DNA of 64,000 bases from Marinobacter denitrificans (GTDB taxonomy: Bacteria > Pseudomonadota > Gammaproteobacteria > Pseudomonadales > Oleiphilaceae): positions 1,550,001-1,614,000 of the forward strand of contig NZ_VMHN01000001.1 of NCBI RefSeq assembly GCF_008795955.1, read 5' to 3'. This document shows positions 23,053 through 38,078 of this stretch, one piece after another. Both the position numbers and the translations under genes were made by a program. Under the pieces are notes generated by a model, which had not been told where the DNA came from, did not search any database, and saw only the letters and a program-made list of their open reading frames with translations. How positions within the stretch are numbered: position 1 is the first letter of the stretch; each line of letters starts with the position of its first letter.

Positions 23053-24885
23053 CTACTCCACCGTTACACTCTTGGCCAGGTTCCTGGGCTGGTCCACGTC
23101 GGTGCCTTTGAGTACGGCTACGTGATAGGACAGTAGCTGCAAGGGAACGGTGTAGACGATCGGAGAGGTGATGGGGTGGACCGATGGAAGCGACATCACA
23201 TGGATGCCTTCCTGGGATTTTACGTCCGCTGCCTTGTCGGCAAATACAAACAACTCACCGCCTCTTGCGCGAACCTCCTCGAGGTTGGACTTCAGTTTTT
23301 CCAGAAGCTCGTTGTTCGGAGCCACGGTGACCACCGGCATGTCGCCGTCCACCAGGGCCAGCGGTCCATGTTTGAGTTCGCCGGCAGGGTAGGCCTCGGC
23401 GTGAATATAGGAGATTTCCTTGAGCTTCAGGGCGCCTTCCAGGGCGACCGGGAACATCGCGCCACGGCCCAGGAACAGGCTGTGGAACTTGTCCATGAAC
23501 GATTTGGAAAGTTCGGCGATCTCGGCGTCCAGCGCCAGCACCTGCTCAACCTGCCCTGGAATCAGGCGGATGGCTTCAACAATTTCCGATTCCCGCGCTT
23601 CTTCCAGCCCGTTATGGCGAGCCAGTGCCAGGGTGAAAATCAGCAGCGCGGTTAACTGGGTGGTGAAAGCCTTGGTAGAAGCAACACCGATTTCGGGGCC
23701 AGCCTGGGTCATGATGACCAGATCAGACTCACGTACCAGGGAACTGCCCGGCACGTTACAGATGGCCATGGCAGCGCGGAAACCGGCCTTCTTTGCCTGT
23801 CGCAAAGCAGCGAGGGTATCCGCCGTTTCACCGGACTGGGAAATACACAGGAACAGGGTATCCGGCTGGATAACGTGTTTGCGGTAGCGGAACTCGGAGG
23901 CCACTTCCACGGAGCAGGGAACGCCTGCAAGGTCTTCGATCCAGTAACGCGCCACCATACCAGCGTGATAACTGGTACCACAGGCGATGATCTGCACATG
24001 GCGCACATTCTCCAGCAGATTGCCGGCCTGGGTACCCAGGGCCTGCTCCAGCACGCGGGTATTGGTTATCCGGCCTTCGGTGGTAGCCTGGATTACCCTT
24101 GGCTGCTCATGGATTTCCTTGAGCATGAAGTGCCGGTATTCGCCCTTTTCAGCCGCGTCGGCACTGTGTTCAAAGCGGGTGATGGCGCGCTCAACCGGCT
24201 GCTTGTCGCGGTCGTGAATTTCGATCCGGTCACGACGGATATCGGCAATGTCGCCTTCTTCCAGGAACATGAAACGGTCGGTAACCGGCAGCAATGCGAG
24301 CTGATCGGAGGCAATGAAGTTCTCGCCGATACCCACACCCACCACCAGAGGGCTACCCTCGCGGCAAACGACCATGTGGTCCGGCTCATCGGCATGGATG
24401 ACAGCCAGGGCAAAAGCACCACGCAGCCGTTCAATAGCGCTGCTGACCGCCTCATAGAGATTATTGCTCAGGCGATATTGCTTTTCGATCAGATGCGCGA
24501 CCACTTCGGTGTCGGTCTGGGAGGTACACTCAAAGCCCTCGGCTTTCAGCTCTTCCCGCAGTTCCTGATAGTTCTCAATAATCCCGTTGTGAACAATGGC
24601 CAGTCGTTCGCCGGACATGTGCGGATGGGCGTTTATCTGTGAAGGCTCACCGTGGGTGGCCCAACGGGTGTGGGCAATACCGGAAACGCCTTCCAGCCCC
24701 TCGCCGGTGATAACGTCAGCCAGTGCGGCAACCTTGCCGACTTCCCGGGCACGGTTGATGGCGTGATTGCTGTCTATTACAGCCATGCCCGCTGAGTCAT
24801 AACCCCGGTACTCCAGGCGGCGCAGGCCCTCCAGCAAGATACCCTGAACATCCCTTTCCGATACTGCACCTACGATTCCACACAT
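23053..24885 (-). CDS. glmS: glutamine-fructose-6-phosphate aminotransferase GlmS
   Basis: Makes glucosamine-6-phosphate from fructose-6-phosphate and glutamine, first step towards UDP-GlcNAc. 610 residues starting at the ATG at 24885, so that the catalytic Cys2 follows Met ([13 protein letters not shown]). The glutaminase domain covers about 1-240 with [11 protein letters not shown] and [11 protein letters not shown]. Two SIS isomerase domains follow, with [19 protein letters not shown] and the C-terminal [16 protein letters not shown] ending. Downstream of glmU on the same strand by 49 bp. No glmS ribozyme is present, as expected outside Firmicutes. Confidence 0.97.
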   Translation of the reverse strand: MCGIVGAVSERDVQGILLEGLRRLEYRGYDSAGMAVIDSNHAINRAREVGKVAALADVITGEGLEGVSGIAHTRWATHGEPSQINAHPHMSGERLAIVHNGIIENYQELREELKAEGFECTSQTDTEVVAHLIEKQYRLSNNLYEAVSSAIERLRGAFALAVIHADEPDHMVVCREGSPLVVGVGIGENFIASDQLALLPVTDRFMFLEEGDIADIRRDRIEIHDRDKQPVERAITRFEHSADAAEKGEYRHFMLKEIHEQPRVIQATTEGRITNTRVLEQALGTQAGNLLENVRHVQIIACGTSYHAGMVARYWIEDLAGVPCSVEVASEFRYRKHVIQPDTLFLCISQSGETADTLAALRQAKKAGFRAAMAICNVPGSSLVRESDLVIMTQAGPEIGVASTKAFTTQLTALLIFTLALARHNGLEEARESEIVEAIRLIPGQVEQVLALDAEIAELSKSFMDKFHSLFLGRGAMFPVALEGALKLKEISYIHAEAYPAGELKHGPLALVDGDMPVVTVAPNNELLEKLKSNLEEVRARGGELFVFADKAADVKSQEGIHVMSLPSVHPITSPIVYTVPLQLLSYHVAVLKGTDVDQPRNLAKSVTVE

Positions 24886-24934
24886 AAACCTGTCACCTGT
24901 TCTGAATGTACCGAAGCCTTTCGGGGCTTTTGAA

Positions 24935-26302
24935 TCAGTCTTTTTTAACCGGGCGTTCCCAGTTATCGATGTTACGTTGGCGTCCACGTGCCACGGCAAG
25001 CTCGCCTGCCTCTACGTTACGGGTGATGGTAGAGCCCGCCCCGATGGTGACATTCTCCGCCAATGACACGGGCGCGACCAGGGAGGTGTTCGATCCCACG
25101 AAAACGCCGTCTCCGATCACCGTCTGGTACTTGTTCACCCCATCATAATTGCACGTAATGGTCCCTGCACCCACATTCACATTACGTCCAAGTATGGCAT
25201 CACCCACATAGCTGAGGTGGTTGATCTTGCTGCCTTCACCAACGTCGGCCTTCTTGGTTTCCACAAAGTTGCCCACCTTGGTGCTGTCCGCCAGCCTGGT
25301 GCCCGGGCGGAGCCGTGCGAAGGGACCCACCTGGGCGCCGCTGCCGATCTCCGCGCCATCGATAACCGAGTTGGCCTCAATGCGGGACCCCTCACCAATC
25401 GTGGCATTGCGAATCAAACAGTTGGGGCCGATGCTGACATTGTCAGCAAGGGAGACGTTGCCCTCAAATACCGCATTGATGTCGATCAGTACATCCTGTC
25501 CCACCGAGAGGTTTCCACGCACATCCACACGCGCGGGATCGGCCAGGGTGGCACCCTCGGTCATCAGCCTCTCAGCCTCCTGACGCTGATACCAACGTTC
25601 CAGTTCCGCCAGTTGCAGCCGATTATTCACACCCTGCACTTCGTATTCGTTGGCCGGCTGCGACACTGAAATGACCAGGCCTTTGTCGGCAGCCATGGCG
25701 ATGATGTCGGTCAGGTAGTATTCGCCCTGAGCATTGCTGTTGGACAGTTGCGGCAGCCAGTCTTTCAGGTGGCGTGCGGAAACGGCAAGGATACCGGTAT
25801 TCACTTCGGTGATGGCTTGCTGGGCGTCGGTAGCATCTTTCTGCTCCACAATCGCCGCCACCTGGCCGGCTTCATTACGGAGAATACGGCCATACCCGTC
25901 CGGGTTCTTGAGAGTTACCGTCAACAGACCAAGTGAGTCCTCACTTACCTGGGAGACGAGTGCATCAAGAGTTTCTGGTCGTGTCAGCGGCACATCGCCA
26001 TAGAGAACCAGCACCCGTGCGTCATCTGGAAGGGCCGGTAATGCCTGGGCGACTGCGTGGCCGGTACCCAGCTGTTGCTCCTGCAATGCCCATTGCACGT
26101 CTTCAGCCGGAGTGATGGCCTTTACCTGGTCAGCTCCATGGCCGATAACCCCATGGATACCCTCGGCGCCCAGTTTACGGGCGGTATCCATCACATGGTG
26201 AAGCATGGGTTTGCCGGCGATGCGGTGAAGGACCTTTGGCAGGGCGGATTTCATGCGTGAGCCCTGGCCGGCGGCCAGAATTACAACGTGCAGGGATGTC
26301 AT
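24935..26302 (-). CDS. glmU: bifunctional GlmU (acetyltransferase / uridyltransferase)
   Basis: 455 residues. Converts glucosamine-1-phosphate to UDP-GlcNAc for peptidoglycan and LPS. The N-terminal pyrophosphorylase domain starts [21 protein letters not shown], with [10 protein letters not shown] and later TEVNTGILA. The C-terminal half is a left-handed beta-helix of hexapeptide repeats with [15 protein letters not shown] and [15 protein letters not shown]. The start is the ATG at 26302; the open frame continues to 26371 without homology. Length equals that of E. coli GlmU (456). Located between atpC and glmS, as in many gammaproteobacteria. Confidence 0.97.
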   Translation of the reverse strand: MTSLHVVILAAGQGSRMKSALPKVLHRIAGKPMLHHVMDTARKLGAEGIHGVIGHGADQVKAITPAEDVQWALQEQQLGTGHAVAQALPALPDDARVLVLYGDVPLTRPETLDALVSQVSEDSLGLLTVTLKNPDGYGRILRNEAGQVAAIVEQKDATDAQQAITEVNTGILAVSARHLKDWLPQLSNSNAQGEYYLTDIIAMAADKGLVISVSQPANEYEVQGVNNRLQLAELERWYQRQEAERLMTEGATLADPARVDVRGNLSVGQDVLIDINAVFEGNVSLADNVSIGPNCLIRNATIGEGSRIEANSVIDGAEIGSGAQVGPFARLRPGTRLADSTKVGNFVETKKADVGEGSKINHLSYVGDAILGRNVNVGAGTITCNYDGVNKYQTVIGDGVFVGSNTSLVAPVSLAENVTIGAGSTITRNVEAGELAVARGRQRNIDNWERPVKKD

Positions 26303-26348
26303 AGGTGTACCACACTCCAGGCTGGTGGCGAGTTTGGGTGTATTGAAC

Positions 26349-26424
26349 AAAAAAAGCCGCCTCCCTGGCAAATGACACTCCGGAAAGGTTCCGGTAAGTC
26401 ATCCGCTTCAGGATGCGGCTTTTG
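26349..26424 (-). terminator. branched terminator at the end of the atp operon
   Basis: On the minus strand AGCCGC (26420-26415) pairs with GCGGCT (26360-26355), followed by a run of seven T. Smaller hairpins inside (around CGGAACCTTTCCG) would form a branched structure. It lies 45 bp after the atpC stop. Confidence 0.75.
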
Positions 26425-26468
26425 TCAGGCGAACGGCTGCCGTTACGCAGGTCCCGGGGTTTCCGGCC

Positions 26469-26891
26469 TCAGCGAACGTTCTTGCGCAGCTTCTGAATCG
26501 TACGCAACTGGGCGGCAGCTTCTGCCAGCTCTGCTGCGGCACGGGAGTATTCAAACTCGCCTGTCTTGTTTGCCAGTGCCTTTTCAGCTTCTTTCTGGGC
26601 TTCCAGTGCCGCTGCTTCGTCCACATCCTTGGCGCGGATAGCCGTATCAGCCATCAGGGTCACGAGGTTGGGCTGCACTTCCAGGTAGCCACCTGAAACG
26701 TACAGAATTTCCTCTTTCCCGTCCTGCTTGATGATCCGCACTGACCCGGGCTTGAGCTCGGTCAGCAGCGGAGCATGGCCCAGCTGTATACCCATCTCAC
26801 CCTCGGTACCGGTAGCGATCAGCATCTCTACCAGTCCGGAGTAGATTTTTTCCTCGGCACTTACGACGTCACAGTGTACGGTCATAGCCAT
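26469..26891 (-). CDS. atpC: ATP synthase epsilon subunit
   Basis: Central-stalk subunit that couples rotor to catalysis and inhibits ATP hydrolysis. 140 residues: N-terminal beta-sandwich ([39 protein letters not shown]) and C-terminal two-helix hairpin ([20 protein letters not shown] onwards). AGAGG is well placed before the ATG at 26891; an alternative ATG is two codons later. Last gene of the atp operon. Confidence 0.95.
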   Translation of the reverse strand: MAMTVHCDVVSAEEKIYSGLVEMLIATGTEGEMGIQLGHAPLLTELKPGSVRIIKQDGKEEILYVSGGYLEVQPNLVTLMADTAIRAKDVDEAAALEAQKEAEKALANKTGEFEYSRAAAELAEAAAQLRTIQKLRKNVR

Positions 26892-26927
26892 TTCTCATGC
26901 CTCTTGGGTCTGAAAGTGAAGGAAGTA

Positions 26928-29241
<2,314 letters not shown>

Positions 29242-29309
29242 AAGTCACTGCCTTTTCAAGTTAGACACTCATGTGGACCAACAGGCCTGTTCTCACAGGC
29301 CCGAAGGGT

Positions 29310-30854
29310 TTACCAGCTTTGAGTGGTCTTGAATTTCTCCAGAGCAGCTTTCAGGCCGGCGGCAATATCGTCGTCGAACTTGCCTTCTGCACCGATCTTG
29401 TCGAGCAGGTCTTTCTGTTCGGCGCGCATCCAGTCGAGCAACTGCGCCTCGAACTTGACCACTGCGCTGACCTCGACATCGTCCAGGAAGCCTTCGTTAG
29501 CTGCGAACAGTACGGTACCCATTTCCGCGACAGTCATGGGGCTGTACTGGTTCTGCTTCATCAGCTCGGTAACACGCTGACCATGCTCAAGCTGGTTCCG
29601 GGTGGCTTCGTCCAGGTCTGATGCGAACTGGGCGAATGCCGCCAGTTCACGGTACTGGGCGAGTGCCAGACGGATGTTACCGCCGAGCTTCTTCATGATC
29701 TTGGTCTGGGCAGAGCCACCAACCCGGGATACAGAGATACCGGCGTTCATTGCCGGACGGATACCGGAGTTGAACAGGTTGGTTTCCAGGAAGATCTGAC
29801 CGTCAGTGATGGAAATCACGTTGGTCGGTACGAACGCGGAAACGTCGCCCGCCTGGGTTTCAATGATCGGCAGTGCGGTCAGGGAGCCGGTCTTGCCTTT
29901 CACTTCACCGTTGGTGAACTGCTCTACGTATTCTGCATTAACGCGGGAAGCGCGCTCCAGCAAGCGGGAGTGCAAGTAGAATACGTCACCCGGATAGGCC
30001 TCACGACCCGGCGGGCGGCGCAGCAACAGGGAGATCTGGCGATAAGCCACCGCCTGCTTGGAAAGGTCGTCGTAGACGATCAGGGCGTTTTCACCGCGGT
30101 CACGGAAATATTCACCCATGGAAGTACCGGAGTAGGGCGCCAGGAACTGCATGGACGCCGGATCGGCAGCACCGGCAGCAACCACGATGGTGTGGTCCAT
30201 AGCGCCGTGCTCTTCCAGTTTACGGACGATGGATGCGATGGAAGACTGCTTCTGACCCACGGCAACATAGATACACTTGATGCCGGTGTTTTTCTGGTTG
30301 ATGATCGCATCAATGGCCACGGCAGACTTACCAATCTGACGGTCACCGATGATCAGCTCACGCTGACCCCGGCCGATTGGCACCATGGTATCGATCGCTT
30401 TCAGGCCGGTCTGTACCGGCTCATCAACGGATTGACGCGCGATAACGCCAGGCGCCACCTTTTCGACCGGTGAAGTCAGGGTGTTACCCAGCTCACCCTT
30501 GCCGTCGATCGGGTTACCCAGACCGTCAACAACGCGGCCCAACAGTTCGGGGCCAACCGGTACTTCCAGGATACGACCGGTACAACGAACTTTCTGGCCT
30601 TCGGCCAGATCTTCGTAGTCACCCAGTACCACGGCACCAACGGAGTCGCGCTCCAGGTTGAGAGCCATGCCGAAAGTGCCGTTGGCGAATTCGATCATCT
30701 CACCGTACATTACGTCGGCAAGACCGTGAATCAGTACGATACCGTCAGAAACGGAGAGGATCGTACCTTCGTTCTTTGCTTCCGAAGAGATATCGAGCTT
30801 TTCGATTCTCTTCTTGATGATGTCACTGATCTCGGATGGATTCAGTTGCTGCAT
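29310..30854 (-). CDS. atpA: ATP synthase alpha subunit
   Basis: Non-catalytic nucleotide-binding F1 subunit, 514 residues (E. coli 513). Starts at ATG 30854 with [20 protein letters not shown]; the open frame extends upstream without homology. Walker [36 protein letters not shown] and the signature [20 protein letters not shown] are clear. Arg in the [11 protein letters not shown] segment contributes to the catalytic site. Confidence 0.98.
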   Translation of the reverse strand: MQQLNPSEISDIIKKRIEKLDISSEAKNEGTILSVSDGIVLIHGLADVMYGEMIEFANGTFGMALNLERDSVGAVVLGDYEDLAEGQKVRCTGRILEVPVGPELLGRVVDGLGNPIDGKGELGNTLTSPVEKVAPGVIARQSVDEPVQTGLKAIDTMVPIGRGQRELIIGDRQIGKSAVAIDAIINQKNTGIKCIYVAVGQKQSSIASIVRKLEEHGAMDHTIVVAAGAADPASMQFLAPYSGTSMGEYFRDRGENALIVYDDLSKQAVAYRQISLLLRRPPGREAYPGDVFYLHSRLLERASRVNAEYVEQFTNGEVKGKTGSLTALPIIETQAGDVSAFVPTNVISITDGQIFLETNLFNSGIRPAMNAGISVSRVGGSAQTKIMKKLGGNIRLALAQYRELAAFAQFASDLDEATRNQLEHGQRVTELMKQNQYSPMTVAEMGTVLFAANEGFLDDVEVSAVVKFEAQLLDWMRAEQKDLLDKIGAEGKFDDDIAAGLKAALEKFKTTQSW

Positions 30855-30882
30855 GCCTTTGTCCTCAAACCTTGTGCTGAAA

Positions 30883-31419
30883 TCAGGAGCCCACGGAATT
30901 GGCCATTCTGGCCAGTTTGCCGCGAACCGAAGCGTCGATAACCAGGTCGCCTGTGCGTACAACCACCCCACCGATCAGACTCTGATCAACCGAGGATTCA
31001 AGCTCGACCTTGCGCTCCAGTTTCCTGGACAGAGCGTCGATCATCTTCTGCTGCTGTTCGGGGGTCATTTCAAACGCCGTACTGACCTTGATCTTCACCG
31101 TGCGCTCAAGATCGGCGCGGTGGAGACTGAACAGCTCCGAAATAGCTGGCAGCAGAGCCAGACGCTTGTTTTCAGCAAGAATCAACAGGAAGTTTCTGAG
31201 TGGCTCAGGCAGCTGCTCTTCAAAACAGTCAGCGAAGAGTTCCGCCTTGCGTTGCTCAGACAGGCCAGGGTTGGCCAGGATGATCTTTACCTCGTGGTCA
31301 GCCGCAACCTGTGCGGCGAAAGCCAGCGCCTGATCCCACAGATCAACGGCGTTATGGTCCTGCGCAGCATCAAAAACGGCTTTCGCATAGGGTCGGGCTA
31401 ACGTAGTCAGTTCTGCCAT
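30883..31419 (-). CDS. atpH: ATP synthase delta subunit
   Basis: Peripheral-stalk subunit joining the b dimer to the top of F1, 178 residues. It begins [19 protein letters not shown] and ends with the conserved [20 protein letters not shown] block followed by a short helix. 12 bp separate it from atpF. Confidence 0.95.
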   Translation of the reverse strand: MAELTTLARPYAKAVFDAAQDHNAVDLWDQALAFAAQVAADHEVKIILANPGLSEQRKAELFADCFEEQLPEPLRNFLLILAENKRLALLPAISELFSLHRADLERTVKIKVSTAFEMTPEQQQKMIDALSRKLERKVELESSVDQSLIGGVVVRTGDLVIDASVRGKLARMANSVGS

Positions 31420-31431
31420 GATGACCCTCTT

Positions 31432-31902
31432 TTAGAGTTCTGCGGCCAGCTTGTCCAGCATCTCGCTGTGAGCTTTGGCATCGACAGAGGTTTCCAGGAT
31501 CTTCTCGGCACCGGCAATGGCAATGGCTGCCACTTCTGCCCTGAGTGCATCACGAGCCTGAACACGCTCCTGTTGAATTTCCGCCCGGGCCTGTTCGATG
31601 ATCTTCTCGCCTTCTTTGCGAGCATCATCCTTGGAGGCCTCAACGATCTGGGCGGCACGCTTGTTAGCCTGGTCGATCAGGGCTGCAGACTCTTCTTTCG
31701 CTTTCTGCAGTTCCTTGGAGGCTTTTTCCTGCGCAAGTTCCAGATCAAGGGAAGCCCGATCTGCGGCAGAGAGGCCGTCGGCAATTTTCTTCTGGCGCGC
31801 ACTCATGGCCTCGGTAATCGGAGGCCATACATATTTGACGCAGAACCAGACGAAAATAGCGAAGGCAATCGTTTGCCCTATTAACGTAAGGTTTATATTC
31901 AC
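31432..31902 (-). CDS. atpF: ATP synthase b subunit
   Basis: Peripheral-stalk membrane subunit, 156 residues, the same as E. coli. One N-terminal membrane helix ([20 protein letters not shown]) is followed by [18 protein letters not shown] and a long charged coiled-coil region rich in Ala, Glu, Lys and Arg. One b gene only, as in typical non-photosynthetic proteobacteria. Confidence 0.96.
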   Translation of the reverse strand: MNINLTLIGQTIAFAIFVWFCVKYVWPPITEAMSARQKKIADGLSAADRASLDLELAQEKASKELQKAKEESAALIDQANKRAAQIVEASKDDARKEGEKIIEQARAEIQQERVQARDALRAEVAAIAIAGAEKILETSVDAKAHSEMLDKLAAEL

Positions 31903-31999
31903 GGCGGTGTACCTCTTGCTATTCGTTGCGTCCCGGTGTCCGTAGAGCGGGGCGCGGCCTTAACGTAACAGCTCAGCGCCCGACAACTCTTTCGGCTGA

Positions 32000-32254
<255 letters not shown>

Positions 32255-32275
32255 TTAAGGGTTTATTTTCGGGTA

Positions 32276-33145
<870 letters not shown>

Positions 33146-33538
33146 TCATCGCTGTGGTTTTGGCCGGATGAACCAACGCAGAAGCGGGCTCAACACAACC
33201 ATCACAGCAAAAGTGAATAACAGAGCCGGCACATGTACTGGCTCCATTAAGATGAAAACGGCCGCGAAAAAGACGGCAGTCAGGGCGAGTTTGACGGTTT
33301 CGGCCCTGAACATGTTGCCCACCACGAGATGCGCGTTCCGCGCGCCCTCAAACCGGTACATCCGGTGAGCAAAATACGCGTTTGGGATGACATAAATAAG
33401 ACCGCCGACAAAAGCGGAATAACCTGCCAAACGACTTTCTGTAAACCAGACAAGGCTCCATACAACAATGAGCCCGGTTTCGGTTGCCAGCCACTGTAAA
33501 AATGGCAACCTGTTAATGCGCTTTCTGGTCGGGGACAT
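33146..33538 (-). CDS. atpI: ATP synthase accessory subunit I
   Basis: Small membrane protein (130 residues, about four hydrophobic segments) that assists c-ring assembly. It opens MSPTRKRINRLPF and contains AGYSAFVGGLIYVIPNAYFAHRMYR, the AtpI family signature. The ATG at 33538 has an AGG eight bases upstream; an ATG at 33562 would add eight residues but lacks a ribosome-binding site. First gene of the atp operon, 16 bp before atpB. Confidence 0.85.
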   Translation of the reverse strand: MSPTRKRINRLPFLQWLATETGLIVVWSLVWFTESRLAGYSAFVGGLIYVIPNAYFAHRMYRFEGARNAHLVVGNMFRAETVKLALTAVFFAAVFILMEPVHVPALLFTFAVMVVLSPLLRWFIRPKPQR

Positions 33539-33620
33539 GGAACCAGCCTGAAATAGGGTCATGCGTGAGTGAAACCTGCTTCCTGTCACACCCTGTCCAG
33601 AGTTAATGCAAGCGCGCGAA

Positions 33621-33649
33621 ATTATATGTGTTAACCGGTGGGTGTTCAA
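33621..33649 (-). promoter_or_regulatory. atp operon promoter
   Basis: Minus-strand -35 TTGAAC (33649-33644), exactly 17 bp, then consensus -10 TATAAT (33626-33621). Transcription start near 33614, about 75 bases before atpI. The rest of the 261-bp gap up to parB shows no other clear element. Confidence 0.8.
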
Positions 33650-33799
33650 CAGAACTGACGGGAAAATTTGATGGAAAAATAGCCAGTTTTCACGGCAAAT
33701 CCCACCAATATCACACAAGTTGTGCTTTTAAACAATTCCGATCACGACATGTGGTGTTTTAGTGGCGAATCAGTACTTTCGCACTATCGACCAAGGAGA

Positions 33800-34672
33800 C
33801 TACTTGATGTGGCCCAGGATACCATCCAGCTCATCCAGTGAGGTGTATTCAATCACCAGCTTGCCTTTTCCACGTTGGCCATGGTCGATTGACACCCGGG
33901 CTCCAAGTCGTTCAGCAAGATCATCCTGCAGGGCACGAATATTGGGGTCCACTTCGCCTTTGGCTTTCTTCCGGCCCGGAGCTTCCTGTTGTACACGGCG
34001 AACCAGAGCTTCGGTCTGACGAACAGACAGGGATTTGGCCACGACCTGCTTTGCCACCTGCATCTGCTGCTCCGGCTGCAGGGTGAGCATGGCGCGGCCA
34101 TGGCCCATTTCCAGGTCGCCGTGCTCGAGCATCACCCGCACATCTTCGGACAGGCTGATCAGGCGCAGCAGGTTGGTGATTGTGGTTCTGGACTTGCCTA
34201 CAGCTTCGGCGACCTGGGCCTGAGTGAGACCGAATTCGTCCTGCAGGCGCTGCAGGGCAAAGGCTTCCTCAATGGGATTGAGATTCTCACGCTGGATGTT
34301 CTCGATCAGCGCCATGGCGATGGCGGCATCATCCGGCACGTCACGGATGATGGCGGGAATGCGGTCGAGCTCGGCCATCTGGGTGGCTCGCCAGCGACGT
34401 TCACCGGCAATCAGCTCGAAGCGGCCCTCGGCAATCGGGCGCACCACCACCGGCTGCATCACACCCTGCTGACGAATGGAGTCCGCCAGTTCCTGCAGGG
34501 CGGCCGGGTCCATGTCCCGGCGGGGCTGGAACCGCCCACGCTGGATCAGGTCAATAGGAACTTCCCGGAGCTCACCATCGTGATCCTTCAGTTCCTGATC
34601 CAGGTTAACCCTGGAACCCTGTAACAGAGCGCCCAGTCCGCGCTCACCCAGTCCTCGTTTCTTCGCCGCCAT
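33800..34672 (-). CDS. parB: chromosome partitioning protein ParB (Spo0J family)
   Basis: CTP-dependent DNA clamp that loads at parS sites. 290 residues beginning MAAKKRGLGERGLGALLQGS; an ATG at 34684 four codons earlier is also possible because GGGAAG is nearer to it. The CTP-binding motif GERRWRA and the parS-reading helix-turn-helix (LTQAQVAEAVGKSRTTITNLL) are intact, and the C-terminal dimerisation part is present. Two parS palindromes occur inside recF about 25 kb to the right. Confidence 0.95.
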   Translation of the reverse strand: MAAKKRGLGERGLGALLQGSRVNLDQELKDHDGELREVPIDLIQRGRFQPRRDMDPAALQELADSIRQQGVMQPVVVRPIAEGRFELIAGERRWRATQMAELDRIPAIIRDVPDDAAIAMALIENIQRENLNPIEEAFALQRLQDEFGLTQAQVAEAVGKSRTTITNLLRLISLSEDVRVMLEHGDLEMGHGRAMLTLQPEQQMQVAKQVVAKSLSVRQTEALVRRVQQEAPGRKKAKGEVDPNIRALQDDLAERLGARVSIDHGQRGKGKLVIEYTSLDELDGILGHIK

Positions 34673-34723
34673 GGTGTTTGTCATTCTTCCCGATGAAAAA
34701 TCTGTGTGCAAAGGAGAGGTAGT

Positions 34724-35518
34724 TTACACGGCAACGGCCGCAGATGTCTTTTGTGAACCATGCCGGCGAACCATTTCCCCCGCCAGGGCCAGGTATGCAA
34801 TCGCACCCTTGGAGGTGCGATCGTATTTCAGTGCCGGCACGCCATAACTGGGCGCCTCCGCCAGCCGTACGTTGCGGGGAATCACTGCCTTGTACACCTT
34901 GTCGCCGAAAAACTCGCTGAGCTGGCCGGAGACATCCAGGGTCAGGCTGTTACGGGGGTCGTACATGGTACGCAGGATGCCTTCTACCTGCAGGTCCGGA
35001 TTAACCGTCTCCTGAATCTGTTCCACCGTGTTCATCAGTGCCGCCAGGCCTTCCAGGGCGTAGTACTCGCACTGCATGGGGATCAGCACGGTATCCGCCG
35101 CGGAAAGTGCGTTAACCGTAAGCAGGCTGAGGGAGGGAGGGCAATCGATCAGGATGTAGTCGTAGTTTTCCCGCACCTTGTTCAGAGCCAGGCGCAGGCG
35201 ATGTTCGCGACCGATTTCGTTCATCAGTTCCACTTCGGCGGCGGTGAGGTCGCCGTTGGCCGGCAGGATATCGAAGCCGGAGGCCTCGGCGCGGAAAATC
35301 ACTTCGGCGGCGGTCGCCCGCTTGGTGAGCATGTCGTAGCCGGAACGCTCAAGGGCGTTTTTATCCACACCACTGCCCATGGTGGCATTGCCCTGGGGGT
35401 CCATATCCACCAGCAGCACACGGCGTTTGGTCGCAGCCAGGGAAGCAGCCAGGTTGACGCAGGTGGTGGTTTTCCCAACACCGCCTTTCTGATTGGTCAC
35501 TGCAATCACACGCGCCAT
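34724..35518 (-). CDS. parA: chromosome partitioning ATPase ParA (Soj family)
   Basis: 264 residues. The deviant Walker A KGGVGKTTTCVNLA starts at about residue 11, with DMDPQGNATMGSG (A') and LIDCPPSLSLLTVNAL (Walker B). It lacks an N-terminal helix-turn-helix, so it is a chromosomal-type ParA. The start is ATG 35518 with GGAGG six bases upstream; the preceding rsmG stop is two bases away, suggesting coupling. ParB follows after 51 bp. Confidence 0.96.
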   Translation of the reverse strand: MARVIAVTNQKGGVGKTTTCVNLAASLAATKRRVLLVDMDPQGNATMGSGVDKNALERSGYDMLTKRATAAEVIFRAEASGFDILPANGDLTAAEVELMNEIGREHRLRLALNKVRENYDYILIDCPPSLSLLTVNALSAADTVLIPMQCEYYALEGLAALMNTVEQIQETVNPDLQVEGILRTMYDPRNSLTLDVSGQLSEFFGDKVYKAVIPRNVRLAEAPSYGVPALKYDRTSKGAIAYLALAGEMVRRHGSQKTSAAVAV

Positions 35519-35520
35519 GA

Positions 35521-36183
35521 CTAGCCTCCTGTGGTGAAATTCTGATGGCCGCAATCCCGGCCGATCACCAGCAGATGCCGGTCACCATCCGAGCCGGGTA
35601 CTGATAACGAGTGCCGGGACCTTAGCTGCCAACCTGATGGCAGTGCAGCCACCTCATCATCCGGAAACTGGCCTTTCATGGCAAGGAACTCGCCCTCATC
35701 CGCAAGCAGATGCCCGCACCAGGCGACCAGATTTTCCAGAGCCGTGAAGGCCCTGCTGCTGATCTGCCGGTACTGAATCGCGGGATCGCAGCTTTCCGCC
35801 CGGCCGTGAATAATATCCACGTTCTTCAGGCCCAATTCCAGTACACACTGGGTGAGGAACCGGGTTTTCTTGCTGTTACTGTCCAGTAGGGTAAACCGTT
35901 TCTCCGGCAAGACAATGGCCAGTGGAATACCCGGCAACCCGCCACCAGCACCCACATCCAACAAATGATCGGCGGTGACAAACGGCAGGATGCTCAGGCT
36001 GTCGAGCAGCTGACGGGACACCATCTCACGCGGCTCCCGTACGGCTGTCAGGTTGTAGGCGCGGTTCCATTTGTTCAGCAACGCCAGAAACGCCAGCAGC
36101 TGGTGCTGGCTGGCGTCGTCGAGTTCCAGATTCAGATCAGCCAGGCCCTGGGCGAGCTGGCGTTGCCATAGTGCATCGCTCAT
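35521..36183 (-). CDS. rsmG: 16S rRNA m7G527 methyltransferase RsmG (GidB)
   Basis: 220 residues. Rossmann-fold SAM methyltransferase with the GidB signature: KWNRAYNLTAVREP, LDSLSILPF, the SAM motif LLDVGAGGGLPGIPLAI and LLDSNSKKTRFL. Methylates 16S rRNA near the decoding site. Located between mnmG and parA in the conserved mnmG-rsmG-parA-parB order, eight bases after mnmG. Confidence 0.96.
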   Translation of the reverse strand: MSDALWQRQLAQGLADLNLELDDASQHQLLAFLALLNKWNRAYNLTAVREPREMVSRQLLDSLSILPFVTADHLLDVGAGGGLPGIPLAIVLPEKRFTLLDSNSKKTRFLTQCVLELGLKNVDIIHGRAESCDPAIQYRQISSRAFTALENLVAWCGHLLADEGEFLAMKGQFPDDEVAALPSGWQLRSRHSLSVPGSDGDRHLLVIGRDCGHQNFTTGG

Positions 36184-36191
36184 GGGTGCAC

Positions 36192-38078
36192 TCAGGCGGA
36201 CTGTTTGCGCAGAAGTTCACGCTTCTTGAGATGCACCAGCACCTGGGAGATGGCAGCCGGGGTTACACCCTGAATGCGCGAGGCCTGGGCCACGGTTTCC
36301 GGCCGGACTTCCTTGAGTTTCTGCCTGATCTCATTGGAGAGGCCACCGATAGCGTCAAAATCGATATCATCCGGCAGACGGGTGTTCTCGTTCCGGCGCA
36401 GGCGATCAATTTCATCCGCCTGGCGGGAGATGTAACCTTCGTACTTGATCTCGATTTCTACCTGGTCTGCAACAACAGGATCATCCGCGATGCCATCGGC
36501 CATGCGGGCAATATGGTTGTAGTTGATTTCCGGGCGCCGCAACAGTTCCGCCAGGGTCTGGTCGCGGTTCATGGGCTGGCGCAGGAAACTGTTGGCCGCC
36601 TCGCCACCGGGAGTACCCGGATGAATACGGGTAGTTTCCAGGCGATTTCGCTCTGCCGCGATGGCCTCACGCTTGGTGTTGAATGCCTGCCAGCGCTGCT
36701 CATCCACGGCCCCCAGCTTGCGGCCGGTTTCGGTCAGCCGCAGGTCGGCGTTGTCTTCCCGCAGGATCAGCCGGTATTCGGCGCGGCTGGTAAACATGCG
36801 GTAGGGCTCCGAGGTGCCCATGGTAATCAGATCATCCACCAATACGCCGAGATAGGCCTCGTCGCGGCGGGGATACCATTCGTCTTTCTCCTGAGCCCGG
36901 AGCGCGGCGTTGATACCCGCCAGCAGGCCCTGGGCACCGGCTTCTTCGTAGCCGGTGGTGCCGTTGATCTGGCCGGCAAAGTACAGGCCCTGGATAAACT
37001 TGGTTTCCAGGGTGTGGCGCAGGTCCTGCGGATTCAGGAAATCGTACTCGATGGCGTAACCGGGCCGGGTGATATGGGCATTCTCGAAGCCGGGAATGGT
37101 GCGCACGGCTGCCAGCTGGATATCGAACGGCAGGCTGGTGGAAATACCGTTGGGATACAGCTCGTTGGTGGTCAGACCCTCGGGCTCGACGAAAATCTGA
37201 TGCGAATCCTTGTCCGCAAAGCGATTGACCTTGTCTTCGATAGACGGGCAATAGCGGGGGCCGATGCCTTCAATGTTGCCGGCAAACATGGGCGAGCGAT
37301 CGAAGCCACTGCGGATGATGTCGTGAGTCTGCTCGGTGGTACGGGTTACGTAGCAGCATACCTGCTCGGGATGCTGGTCGCGGGATCCCAGAAATGACAT
37401 CACCGGTGCCGGGTCATCACCCCATTGCTCCTGCATCACGGAAAAGTCCACGCTGCGGGCATCGATACGGGGTGGGGTGCCGGTTTTCAGGCGCCCTACA
37501 TTGAACGGAAGCTCCCGAAGCCTCTGGGCCAGGGCGTTGGCGGGGGCGTCACCGGCACGGCCACCGGAGTGTTGCTGCATGCCGATGTGTATAACGCCGC
37601 CCAGGAAAGTCCCGGTGGTCAGCACCACCGTCGGTGCACGGAAGCGGATGCCAGACTGAGTCACCACGCCGCTAATGCACTCACCTTCAACGATCAGGTC
37701 GTCCGCGGCTTGCTGGAACAGGGTCAGATTGGGCTGGTTCTCAAGGATCTCGCGGATAGCGGCCTTGTAAAGCACCCGGTCTGCCTGGGCACGGGTGGCG
37801 CGAACGGCCGGGCCCTTGCGGGAGTTGAGCACGCGGAACTGGATGCCGGCCCTGTCAGTGGCCATAGCCATGGCCCCGCCGAGGGCGTCGATTTCCTTCA
37901 CCAGGTGGCTCTTGCCAATACCGCCAATGGCCGGGTTACAGGACATTTGACCCAGGGTTTCAATATTGTGGGTCAGCAGCAGGGTCTGCGAACCCATGCG
38001 CGCAGCCGCCAGTGCGGCTTCAGTACCGGCATGGCCACCACCAATGACAATCACATCGAAACGGGTCGGATAATCCAC
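36192..38078 (-). CDS. mnmG: tRNA uridine 5-carboxymethylaminomethyl modification enzyme MnmG (GidA)
   Basis: 628 residues. FAD-dependent partner of MnmE in modifying U34 of certain tRNAs. N-terminal FAD motif [21 protein letters not shown], then the two PROSITE-type blocks [17 protein letters not shown] and [17 protein letters not shown], and a helical C-terminal tRNA-binding part ending near [20 protein letters not shown]. Its usual neighbour mnmE is 12.6 kb away here, separated by accessory genes. Upstream lies an AT-rich DnaA-box region. Confidence 0.97.
   Translation of the reverse strand: MDYPTRFDVIVIGGGHAGTEAALAAARMGSQTLLLTHNIETLGQMSCNPAIGGIGKSHLVKEIDALGGAMAMATDRAGIQFRVLNSRKGPAVRATRAQADRVLYKAAIREILENQPNLTLFQQAADDLIVEGECISGVVTQSGIRFRAPTVVLTTGTFLGGVIHIGMQQHSGGRAGDAPANALAQRLRELPFNVGRLKTGTPPRIDARSVDFSVMQEQWGDDPAPVMSFLGSRDQHPEQVCCYVTRTTEQTHDIIRSGFDRSPMFAGNIEGIGPRYCPSIEDKVNRFADKDSHQIFVEPEGLTTNELYPNGISTSLPFDIQLAAVRTIPGFENAHITRPGYAIEYDFLNPQDLRHTLETKFIQGLYFAGQINGTTGYEEAGAQGLLAGINAALRAQEKDEWYPRRDEAYLGVLVDDLITMGTSEPYRMFTSRAEYRLILREDNADLRLTETGRKLGAVDEQRWQAFNTKREAIAAERNRLETTRIHPGTPGGEAANSFLRQPMNRDQTLAELLRRPEINYNHIARMADGIADDPVVADQVEIEIKYEGYISRQADEIDRLRRNENTRLPDDIDFDAIGGLSNEIRQKLKEVRPETVAQASRIQGVTPAAISQVLVHLKKRELLRKQSA

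Noticed and set aside
36171..37397. 408-codon open frame opposite mnmG
   Set aside because: Antisense shadow of mnmG with no homologous motif.
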